A DNA stretch of 64,000 bases from Ornithodoros turicata (lineage: Eukaryota > Arthropoda > Arachnida > Ixodida > Argasidae), in contig NC_088202.1 in assembly GCF_037126465.1 (NCBI RefSeq), positions 106,113,962-106,177,961 on the forward strand, in the 5' to 3' direction. The notes below the pieces were generated by a model that saw only the letters and a list, made by a program, of their open reading frames with translations, was not told the origin of the DNA and ran no database searches. The position numbers and the translations under genes were made by a program. Within the stretch, counting starts at the first letter, position 1. Every line of letters starts with the position of its first letter. This document shows, one piece after another, positions 44,887 through 54,593 of this stretch.

Positions 44887-47248
44887 CTGTTAAAAGGAAA
44901 AAAAAAAAACACACAAAGAGGTTATGGCATATCTACAAACTTTCATAACAGAGGCGGCTCAAATGTTAAGAAATACAGTAGTGTTCAAAGGCATTTGGTG
45001 AGTTTGAGATTTTACACCCTTTCACATGTCCAATTTTCATTAACCTTCGAGGATATGTTCAGTAGCTTGCATGATGAACTGGCACTGGGAATGGGGACAG
45101 AGAGAACAAGATGACAGGACAGGTGCTAGACCTCCAGCAAAGGAAGTCTAGCACCTGTCCTGTCATCTCCCCCTCTCTGTCCCTGTTCCCAGTGCCAGTT
45201 CATCAAGCAAGATCAGCACCAACATGCCAGTTTTTTTACCTTTACATTCAGTAGCTTCCGCTGACAAAATATCCACACCCAGTGTAGGTACCTCTGTGTA
45301 GACGGTGTAAAACTATGTATTGCCTTTGTAAGCACTTCAGTTTTACAGGAGCAATGAGGTGACATTTAACATCGCTTGAAATTCTGCCTCGTCTGTCTAG
45401 CTGTCCACCAGGCGTCACCATGCAAAATATTTTTGCTCTGTGGTGCATTATAGCTGTGCAATCGAATTTGCAAAAAACGGCCAGAGAAAGCAGCCACGGG
45501 CGGCCGACACAATGCTCTAGTGAGGTATACAAGGCTCCGTGCCTTGTTTCTTCGTTTTTTTCCTTCGCAGCTCACACACCACTTACGCATGCATGAGCTG
45601 TATCACCGTACGTCACTGGTCATGTGAGGGGAGTAGCATACGTCACAACATCCTCTCGTTCTGCAATGTACTCTTCTCACAAGGAGAAGGATTTTTCGAA
45701 GGTGTGCGGAACAGAGCCCTCGCACTCGCTCTGTAGGTCACCTACGCTCATCATTTTTTTGCAGGAACTCAATTTATTCATTGGACAACACTCTGCACTG
45801 CAAAACAAAACAAACAAAAAATTTTGGGGTCGCATCAGTGGTCCTTTAAAACGACTATGCGCACAGCCTTATGTATGGCAATACCTCCCAAGTCAAGCAC
45901 CTCCCTACCAGCCTACCGTGGCACACTTCCATTGAAAATACATCAGAAGTGAATTCCATACGTCAGACACTTAGCTGTCTCGGAAGTAGGATGTGTGATC
46001 TGTGCTTTGTCAGTGCTAGAAAATGCCACAGAGCTCCCACCACAGTGACACAAAGGAAAGCCCATGAAATGTGTTCTTAAAAGAGCTCCCAAAAGGCTTC
46101 ATGCTGAAGGATCATGCAGAAGATTTACTGAAGAACTCAAGATCTTTGTGCTGGATAGTGTCCAAAAGCAAGGAAGGAAATGTTGTAGTGGTCAGGCAAA
46201 GAAAAGCAGGAGAAAGAGCAAGTGTATCAACGTGGGAACAAGATATGAAAATGCCAATGAACAGGCGCCTTTCCGCTTTCATTTGTGTGTGGACCAGTGC
46301 TGCACTGCCCTTTGCAAGGGAGCAAGAGGCACGCCACCAAAACAAATTACTCAGTACGGAAGTCACTGAAACCAAAACCACTACGTCTCAAGAACAACTG
46401 AAGGGCTTCATGGAGGGGTGACACTAGTGTGTGCGGCACCCAGTTCGGGAGCTCTTTGCATCATCCCCCTCCCCCAACAATGGATCCCTTTCCATACCAG
46501 GCAATACAGGATAAATAACAGTTTCATAGCACATGCAGAAACATGCAGGTCGAGGGCTCCTCATCTTCTCTTGGTGTCATTGTGTCTTGTAGAAGGAGAG
46601 GAAGCAGTGGTACACTTGCGGTGCATCACCCACTTGCGTCCCTTCACCTGGTGCGGACTGTACCCCTTGCACCCTGCTAGTGACGCCACTTGCTCCAGGT
46701 ATCACCCATGATTATGGGATCCAACATATATATGCAGTCTCCAGTAACGCGACATATTCCTTACTTTTTCTTTTCTGAACTAGGTTACTAAATCGGACAC
46801 CTCCCTAAGTTGGACACATCACGACTGCACCGTGGATGCCCAACAGAGGTAGGAAACAGGGAGGTCCCACTGCATTTGGTAGAAAGGTAGAAATCCTGGG
46901 CAGAAGATGTATAGTCATTGTTCGAAATATCGGGGGGGGGGCTCTCGTCCTGAGGCTCTCTCCTTAACATTACTACCGTATTCGGGTAGTGCAACAGATA
47001 CAAAGTTGTTTCAGCGGGTTCGTGTCATGCTTCTCACACAACGAAACTGGTGGACCTTCAATCAGGTTCGAACACGCAACCTTAGGGTAAGTATCTTTTC
47101 CTAAGATTGCGGGTTTGAGTATGATTATAACCGGAGAAGTACAGCAGAAACCCAATGAAGGCTGGGTTTGTAATTAGAGAACACATAATGTAAGGCAAAG
47201 GTCATGAGACAGTCGCTTAAAAATTATCACTAAACTTTCATGACTTAC
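44887..47248 (-). other. Intron of the zinc-domain gene
   Basis: GT-AG interval of 2,362 bp. It contains the hairpin at 45066-45211 and a G10 run at 46932-46941. Overlapping frames at 46064-46421 on both strands are not supported by splice signals or homology. Confidence 0.65.
45066..45211. repeat. Perfect-looking long hairpin
   Basis: The arms are about 66 bp: TGATGAACTGGCACTGGGAA through GACAGGACAGGTGCTAGAC, then a loop of about 13 bases, then the inverse. There are only a few mismatches. It may be a fold-back element or an inverted duplication. It lies in the intron. Confidence 0.85.
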
Positions 47249-47479
47249 ATTATGAACTTGGTCTTCCATCCAGTCAACAATTTCAGTCTCACGGAGGTAC
47301 CATACTGTGCTGGCTTTGTTGAGGGGGCAACAAAAATTTACGTGACCAGTCCATGGTTTACCATGAGCACTGACCACATCTGCACTTGTGAAGACTGTAG
47401 CACGGCACTTTTTGCAGCGAAATTTCGCTGTGTTAACTTCATTGCGGTCACACTGCAAAGTAAAGCAAATGTGAGGCAT
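47249..47479 (-). CDS. RNF180/DUSP12-like zinc-domain protein, first half of the domain
   Basis: The minus-strand frame encodes AKFRCKKCRATVFTSADVVS and, further on, STVWYLRETEIVDWMEDQVH, closing with a strong donor (CATAAT then GTAAGT) at 47248. The FRCKKCR start and the WYL...W spacing match the first half of the RNF180/DUSP12-type zinc domain. Two 5' limits are possible. An ATG at 47477-47479 gives MPHICFTLQ before CDRNEV and a 158-residue protein. Alternatively TTTACTTTGCAG is an acceptor and the exon starts at 47452 with more coding sequence upstream; I see no such exon. In RNF180 the domain lies before the RING; in DUSP12 it follows the phosphatase. The gene runs away from the plus-strand gene starting at 48437. 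Confidence 0.78.
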
Positions 47480-48436
47480 TCGGAACACAGGTGCTACCTT
47501 TGCTCCATTTACAATCACAAGAGAGGACAGCGATAATGGTGGCAATTAGTAACAATAAACGTACAATTTTTATCATGGATGTTTATTCCAGCTATCACCA
47601 GTGTCTCATACCTGCATGGTGGGTCAGGCGTAAGTCCCGTTGTTTTAGACAGGAGATTTCTTTCTTCCCTTCTGCAAGTGTAAGTCACACAGGTACAGAT
47701 AAAAATGGAACGAAATGCCAGCTGCAGTACAAGCAATTTTTCGGACTATAGCTAGTCATCAACGTTGGTAAAAGTACGAACTGTCATTGGTCTTCTTTCC
47801 ATGCAACTAAAAGCATTAAATTGTGTCTTTAACAGTTACCATCGTATCAAAAAAATGTTTCAGTACAACTAGCACAAAAGCCACTCGTGTGCCTCCTTGA
47901 CCAGAGCAGGCAGTGCACCTGCACCATGACCAACACGCACGCCACTTCGCTTGTTGTACAACGTACAACCAGCTTGGATTGGATTTTTCCTTCCTCCATG
48001 GGATTCTTAGACTACATTGTAGCCACATGGTGGTATGATGGTTGCCAGTCGATATGCTGCAACCACTCTGTTTGCCAGTGGCAGTCGTGCCAGTAGGCAT
48101 TCTCATAATATTAAATCTGAGGTAATCCCTGTATTGCTGCCTTATTGTAACTTTATAAGATGCTTTGTATATTTGTAGCCTTATGTGTTGATTATACACA
48201 CATCACGAAGGAGCACACAATATCTACGCCTTTAGCGCAGCTTGACGATCTTCTCTCTAGCGTGATCTGAAAACGAAAATGGTTGACCATGTCCGAAAGT
48301 AAAATGGCGCATCACTTCTGAAGCTTCTGAACGTCTCGATGTGTTTCGTGAATGTCGCATTCCGTGTTTCCCTAGACCTTGTCTCCTCTGGTGCATTACG
48401 TCGTTTGAAATTAACTGGTATAAAGCTCGGTAAGCA
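47480..48436. promoter_or_regulatory. Divergent intergenic region, probable shared promoter
   Basis: This 957-bp interval separates the proposed starts of two oppositely directed genes. Its small overlapping frames lack support. No TATA box or start motif can be assigned with confidence. A shared promoter is an inference from the head-to-head arrangement. Confidence 0.4.
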
Positions 48437-49825
48437 ATGAGCTTCGGTAATTTCAGAGGTGGGCAAAGGTTCGGGAGTTCGGAGGATTCCAACCGTCGCA
48501 CATGGCGCAATCGACAAAACTTCAGAGGTGCAAGATCGCAGAAAAATTATGGTAACGAACTGGCAACTTTTACTGCGCCAGCCCACCAAGGGCTTACAAG
48601 CAGAGGAAGACCGTGTTTTAGAGAGAACATCAGAAGACAAGCAGCACATGAGGTACCTGAAACTGTTTCTCATTCCAACAACTCTCAAAACAATAGCAGA
48701 AACGAATGTAATTCCTGGAATTACACAGGCGCTGAACGACAGATGCCCCCCCGGGACAGTATAGAGCGTCCATGGGCAGATCGGGATAGGAACATGGTGT
48801 CTGCTGATGACAGCACCGACGTGGTTAAAGCGTCTTTCGACACAGACCTACGCTTTGAAACAGAGTCTCGTGCTTCGGTATCAGAGGGACAGGAACGTTG
48901 GTTAAGAAATCCGTACCGATTAATGGATCCAGAAACGAGGAAGATGCTGGACAAAGCCCTTCCCATCTTACGTTCACTGAAGTCATCAAACCCGTGGCAG
49001 CAAAGCAACAACCGCTCGTCCCCGTCAAGCATGCAAGGCATAGGGATTACCACGCAAGTAAATAACCAAACGCGTGCACGGATATCAAGAAGCATGTCAC
49101 ACGGCGAAGAGCACCCCGAGGAAAGTACTAGTGGATTGACAGACTCCACACAAAAATGGAACCAACAGATCGACTCATTTCCAGGACACAACTATTTTGC
49201 AAATCTAAAACAACGAGAGCAGAGTAGAGCCCTATTTGGAAAGTCTGGGCCTTCCCTCTTGCAAACACCTTCTCATGACTTTGCGTGGAGCAATGTGCAA
49301 AATGGCATCAGCAATACGCAACACGTTTTTAATTCAGAGAGTGCGCCTACATTTGGGGCTGTCAGTGAACAAACAAGCCTGCCTGCCACAAAAAAAGACA
49401 AAGGAAGTCCAACAACACCAGTCCGTCGTGCCCGAGAAATGTGGAGAAACCCTCAGTTTCAGACTGTCGGTGGTTATACTTGGCGTACCTATACCACGTC
49501 CGACAATAGTCGTGGGGATCAAGTGTCATCGTCAGCAGCTGGCAAAGAGGTGACATTTGAAGAAAACAATAACCTGGAAGCAAGGCTACCAAGCACAAAT
49601 GTCCCAGCAGTCATCAAGGAGAGATGTTCAAAAAGCCCACATCTGAGTGTCCAAGCAATTGCAAATAAAAATCAAGTCACCTATCCAAGAGAGGAAAGCC
49701 ATAATCCTGATGGAGCGACCATGAATGTTGTGCGGGACAACATATGCAGAAATGCTTCCGGAACATTTTCCGTTACGCATCTAGATGACGATGAATGCCC
49801 TCTTCCGGATGTCAGCTGCATGAAG
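48437..49825 (+). CDS. Unrecognised 732-residue protein, exon 1 (low-complexity N-terminal half)
   Basis: An ATG after AAGCA at 48437 opens 463 codons ending at a donor (ATGAAG then GTGAAT). The exon is hydrophilic and poor in hydrophobic runs, rich in Ser, Asn, Gln, Arg and Gly, and starts MSFGNFRGGQRFGSSED, an RG/FG-like beginning seen in RNA-associated proteins. A short conserved-looking patch is RWLRNPYRLMDPETRKMLDK (about residues 155-174). It ends in phase 0, and joins exons at 52165-52313, 52429-52639, 54431-54593 and 56389-56675; every junction is phase-consistent and the total length is 733 codons including the stop. I do not recognise the family. The start is the first ATG; there is an upstream stop in frame nearby only by inference. 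Confidence 0.72.
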
Positions 49826-50559
49826 GTGAATGTTTAAATACTCATTTGTTCTGCATGCAATGATTTCGAAGCATGGGCACCACAATGTGGCACGCGTCTT
49901 ATCTCTGGAGTTAAAATTTTCTAAATTGACTTGGAGCGGGTGACTCGCTCAAGTGTGGCTCTTTGTCCTCCACAGGTATCTTCCCTGCCACTCTTGCATT
50001 ATTTGGTAAATGGGCACCTGATACACAAGTTTTCACAATACCATTAACGTATAGGATTTCCGGGCGCCCTCTAGAGGGCACCTAGCTTCGAAAAGACATG
50101 ACCGCCACCATGATGTAGGTCCAGCAAAGTTTGAATGTAAGAGAGAATGTGGTGAGGGGGGAGAGCGTGTCCTCACGTTTCCTAGCGTGGCTTGGTACAT
50201 TGAAGAGAGGGCAGCTGGCATGGGGCGCGTTGCGTAGCAGATCCGGAGCGTATGGAGCATCCTCCTTTTTACTAAACTAGGCATTACCTTTTGCGGAGTG
50301 TGGCGCTCCTACCTGCCATCCGTAGTGCTTCTCGTGTCTCCACCCTCCTCTCCGGTTGGACCCATCTGCACCTTCATTAATCTTTTTAAGGCAGCCGGGT
50401 CGGAGGACAGCTCTGCCGGAAGGGAACATTCAGTGACACACAGAGGCCTAGAGGTGCTTTGCACACGCAACCTGCAAAATTCAAAGCTCTCTTGGCTCAA
50501 ACACCTGTTCAGCCGGCACTCCGGAGTGAAAGGGACAGAGTGGAAAGAAGTTAACACAC

Positions 50560-50632
50560 CCATGGTGTAAATGGTAGCATCTCTGACAGGAAATCGAAGG
50601 GGGTAGGTTCGAACCCAACTGATGGTGCCTTT
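50560..50632 (+). repeat. Weak tRNA-like / SINE fragment
   Basis: GTGTAAATGGTAGCATCTC resembles a D-arm/A box and GTAGGTTCGAACCCAACTG a T-arm/B box at about the right spacing, but the acceptor stem does not pair well. Best read as a tRNA-derived repeat, not a functional tRNA. Confidence 0.4.
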
Positions 50633-51323
50633 GTTTTTTAACTGCCATTATTCACCTGCATTCTGAGGTTTACAGCAAAGGGGGAGCAGACGCATACAAA
50701 ATCAGCACCACATATACTGAAGCTCATTCGCTCACTCAAAACTCAATGCTTCGACATCACTGCAGGTGTCACCATCAGCTCACGTTCCTCGGATGTCAGA
50801 GCTCGACGCGTGCATATGCTAAATTGCTTGTATCTAGCCCAGTACGACACGTAGAAAAATAATTCTTTTTGTCTTAATAATCTGTACGTATGTGATATCA
50901 TGGACCGTACATAATCCCTTTAAAAGGACGGTCGCATCTATTCCAGTCTATTTCGAAGCTATAGTATCATTTTATTCCTGGTGGACCACTGACAATGGTA
51001 TCGACTATCCTACACAGGATAGTGGCCTAGTTTGACTGTTAATTTGATGGAATACATGAGAAGAGCAGATGCTGGGCATTGATATGGCAAAACTCCCTCT
51101 CTGGGAAAAAGAGAAAATATCGCTCCCAAGTACCAATGAGGATGCGGCTTTGATAAAAATAATGCCTCGGGCATATTGGTAGCTTCTTTGTCAGAGCCTC
51201 TGCACCTGCTGAAGCAGCGCTCTTCTTTAAAAATGGTTTATTTAATATCTAAGCCCTTTTCGCATGAAAAAATTAGCCAAGTAGGTTGTCGGCCGATGCC
51301 GAGCATAGTGGTATTGGTTTCAT

Positions 51324-51770
51324 GTGGCAAATTCGGGTGGTCATTTTATGGCAACATGGCCTAGCGTTCAGAAATAGCTAGGTCGGCGTCCGAGCTGGAT
51401 CACGTGACCATTGCCACCCGAACATGAGTGCCAAGAATCTAGCGGTTTTAGTCACTTGGATCACGGTAGGGGCATCGCAGTCGCCCATCTTCGGGATCCG
51501 TCGTCTGCTAAACCATGTGAACTTCGACGTGCAGGCCATTGAGGGCACTTGCCACAATTGCAGTGCGAATGTGATGACACTGGATATACTTGAGCAACCC
51601 ACTGCTCGGTCATTCTGAGACCGGGCGAAAAAAGTTCTAGCTGGCAAATTCCCAGCACTTGGAAAGCGCCACACGAACATATGAGATTGCTTCGGTTTGA
51701 ACAAGCGAACATGGCTGCTCGGGATGTGGCAAAACAAAAGTTTTCACAAAATGACCACCCGAATTTACCA
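51324..51770. mobile_element. MITE with AAATTCGGGTGGTCATTTT ends
   Basis: The left TGGCAAATTCGGGTGGTCAT and the inverted right TGGTAAATTCGGGTGGTCAT share one mismatch in 20 and continue to TTT. The length is 447 bp. It lies in intron 1. There is no clear target duplication and no transposase. Confidence 0.75.
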
Positions 51771-52164
51771 ATGCATGAGTTTCTGGACACAGCCATCCCT
51801 TTGATACAAAGCTCTTCACACTGCACAGGGAAGTTCATAGGTGTAAACCATATGGGTTTAGTAGTGTCTTTCTTGCTGACTGTTCATTTATTGCAACTAC
51901 TATTTCCATATAGTGACTGGTCTACACTTCTGATACTGTAGACAGTATTTGTGTTTTGTATGTTTTGCTACCTCCTGCCCACCATCAAAAAGAGGAAATC
52001 CTGCACTGTGCTATGCTTTTGAGATAGTTGTAGCTATAATAATTTAATCCGATAGCTGCAAACTTAATTACAAATAGCTAGACATGTGCACATGTACAGG
52101 TTTCCTGCATTGCTGGAGGCCTATCTGCATTCAGAGTCATTTCTCTGCTGTTTTTACAGTGCAG

Positions 52165-52313
52165 TTTGTTCATGTGGCTTATAATGATCAGTTTCAGCGC
52201 GATCAGAGTCAGGCAGCTGACGTCCATGAAGTTGATGAGAGCAGACTACTTCCTGACGATGTAAACATAGAAAAACTACAGTATGTCCTCTTCTTTGACA
52301 TCAGCAAGAAAAG
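52165..52313 (+). CDS. Unrecognised protein, exon 2
   Basis: The acceptor region is TTTCTCTGCTGTTTTTACAG followed by TGCAG; the frame requires the second AG. The exon encodes FVHVAYNDQFQRDQSQAADV and NIEKLQYVLFFDISKK, and ends at a consensus donor (AAAAG then GTGAGTA) in phase 2. A hydrophobic strand closed by an aspartate (VLFFDI) suggests the start of a folded alpha/beta domain; this is an impression, not a family call. Confidence 0.72.
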
Positions 52314-52428
52314 GTGAGTAAAAATATCAATACATGAGGGTTTGAGTGAAGAGGATCACGTTTCCTCTACAGCATTGCCTCTTACTGTTACCCAATGCAC
52401 AGTTGGCTAAACATTTTTGGTCCTACAG

Positions 52429-52639
52429 TATGAAAAACATGTTTCTGTGCAGCTTCTTTGAAGAAGTTCAGAAGCCATTTCTGTCCGGTTCCCTATTGTA
52501 CTTCTTCTACCAAGACCCTTCTATGTTGCTGCCCACAAGGGGACACCCGTTCTACAAGGAAAATGCTCATAACTGGATCTATTTCTACCCGGATTGTGGA
52601 ACAGAGTATGGTGGCTACCAATTAGCGGCACCTGCTGTG
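52429..52639 (+). CDS. Unrecognised protein, exon 3
   Basis: The acceptor is TTTTTGGTCCTACAG and the donor GCTGTG then GTAGGT. The first base completes a split serine codon. The exon encodes MFLCSFFEEVQKPFLSGSLL, MLLPTRGHPFYKENAHNWIY and YPDCGTEYGGYQLAAPAV, ending in phase 0. Aromatic-rich, with strand-like segments, it looks like the core of a globular domain. The preceding intron is only 115 bp. Confidence 0.75.
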
Positions 52640-52733
52640 GTAGGTTTATCTATTTTCTAGCAGAGTGGTTCCCAGGTGCATGTCATCCTTTTGATGTTGT
52701 AGCTGCCCAAAACTTGTCGCTGATCACTGTTGC

Positions 52734-53235
52734 TACCGTATCATCACGCGTATTAGCCGCACCACCAGATATGCCACGGCTTGTATGTTGGAAAGATATC
52801 AGTTAATGCAACGGGATAGACACACATACAGTACACAAATTGGCCAAAGATTTATTTGGGGAAATCAATGAATTCTCAACATTCACAGATGTACGTTGCA
52901 TTCAATCCTCAGCAATGACTGAGGTCCCAAATACTATGGAGGATTGACTCTAGAATGTTCCTGGTGACACAGAGAAAGACGAGGGAAGGGGAAGGCCCGT
53001 AGGCATTCCATGTGCATGTTTAGTCATTCGATACGCCCCTGACCTCACAGAAGAAAGAAGAGAGACTAGAACCCCTGGTCAATCACCCTGGAAGGCATGT
53101 GGGTCATATACAAGGAGCTCCTTGATGCCAGGTGATGAGGTGCAGGAGAAACTTTTCAACAGATCAGCGGCACTAGACTCCCAGCAACCTTTTTTTAACA
53201 GATAAGCCGCTAATTATACGCATGAAAGTACGGTA
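52734..53235. mobile_element. Old Tigger/pogo-like MITE in an intron
   Basis: The element is 52736-53233, flanked by TA. The ends are CCGTATCATCACGCGTATTA and, inverted, CCGTACTTTCATGCGTATAA, imperfect versions of the ends of the element at 42339-44077. It is a diverged non-autonomous member of the same family and encodes nothing. It lies in intron 3 (52640-54430). Confidence 0.75.
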
Positions 53236-54430
53236 ATATTTGCTACTGTCTTTAGTTCCTCATAGTAGAGCAGTTAGCACAGAAAGCTGCAAACGGACAA
53301 ATGGAAAATCAGATTTTGCTCCGGTAGTGCTCAGATATAAACCTTGCAGATTACAAGTTTTGTGCTTTAACGGATTAGACAGTGTTTTCTTTTAGATAGA
53401 AGGTACACCTTGAAACTCCTCTAACAGATCTGCTCTGATATATCATGTATAGCAGCTCAGTCCGGTTTTCTCTCCTTTAACTCTCATTTAACAGGTTCAT
53501 GCTGTTTCTTAGCACTAAAGCGGTAAAGTACGCTTCGAGAATCAACGAGAGCACCCCCTTGAAGGCAGCACTACACTCTTAGAAATGAACTTCACCACAT
53601 AGCACGCTCCTAGCCAACCATCATTCCGAATGACTACAAGTGCTGTAGACATAGTTGTAGTAAAACCATGTGGGAAAATTCCCATTCTTGGAGCAATGCC
53701 CATCTGTCCAGCCTCAGGAGGAGACGCAACAAAGCAAACAGAATACAGCAACATGGTTTATTACCTTCGTAAGCAGGATGCCTGAGCTCGTTCACAGCTC
53801 CACTCTCAACTGCCCTAACCCCTGTCTGCTCCACCCCCATTACACGCACGAGTCAACCCAGCACCACAACAATGACACACAATGTTATTGTCATGTGTCA
53901 TAAAAACTGTGCGGATGACACCGTACCCAATATTCTCAATGATGTTACCGTGTGAGCTTTGGGGTGGGGGAATTGTGAACATTGTGACAGGCAGCGCTGG
54001 GGTTGACTCCTATGTGATGGGGGCGGGGCAGAGAAGGATACCGATAAGACATGGGACAGTTCAGAGCTGTGAACAAGCCCGGGTGGCCTGTTCTCCTCTG
54101 GTGGGACGAACAGGGGTTTGCCCCAAGAGTAGGCATTTTCCCACAACCGTAAACGTATTATTCCAGAAGACATGCAAAAAAAGGGATCAGGCTTCTTACA
54201 CAAATTCTTATCTGTTGTGCGTGTCTCATAACAGAGAGCATATTGCGAGATTGCAGATAGTTTCTGGCATCAACTAGAAACTATCTCGCATTGGCCAGTT
54301 GGTCCGTCAGATCTGTCATACCAGAGTGTTTGGTGACTGTGACAGTTGTGCTTCAATTTTTCAGTTGCTTTTTGCCATGTTACGATATCGGAGTGGAATA
54401 GGAGTGCTACATTTCTAGCTCTCTCAACAG
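53236..54430 (+). other. Rest of intron 3
   Basis: No coding exon was recognised. CTCTTAGAAATGAACTTCAC near 53577 looks like a repeat end, but no partner end was found. Open frames at 53882-54277 on both strands overlap and are not supported. Confidence 0.4.
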
Positions 54431-54593
54431 ATAACATGGATGAATGAGAAAGTACCTCGAAGGGTAAAGTTCCTTGTGCATGGACACCAGAAACAGCTGA
54501 AATTGAACAATATGCTGAGGAAGGTTATCTACTACCCCACATCCAGAGTTATAGATGTGGTGTTGCTTAACAGGATGTTGAATGGTGACTTTG
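54431..54593 (+). CDS. Unrecognised protein, exon 4
   Basis: The acceptor is TAGCTCTCTCAACAG and the donor GACTTTG then GTAAGTG. It encodes ITWMNEKVPRRVKFLVHGHQ, KQLKLNNMLRKVIYYPTSRV and IDVVLLNRMLNGDFG. The pattern of alternating hydrophobic strands and basic helices continues the folded domain of exons 2 and 3. It starts in phase 0 and ends in phase 1, joining the exon at 56389. Confidence 0.75.

Larger units (their letters stand above)
49826..52164 (+). other. Intron 1 of the unrecognised gene
   Basis: GT-AG interval holding a MITE at 51324-51770 and a weak tRNA-like fragment near 50560-50630 (GTAGGTTCGAACCC). An acidic-free 90-codon frame at 50298-50570 is not supported. The acceptor is the second AG of ACAGTGCAG; the first AG would throw the frame off. 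Confidence 0.6.

Noticed and set aside
46064..46421. Overlapping frames as exons of a host gene
   Set aside because: Three frames on two strands overlap over the same bases, with no good acceptor-donor pair and no homology.
47816..48199. Minus-strand frame as an upstream DUSP12-like phosphatase exon
   Set aside because: A CSGQGG-like stretch loosely recalls a phosphatase loop, but the HCxxGxxR signature is missing and no splice sites connect it in phase to the exon at 47452.
50560..50632. A functional tRNA gene
   Set aside because: Acceptor stem pairs poorly; better read as a tRNA-derived fragment.
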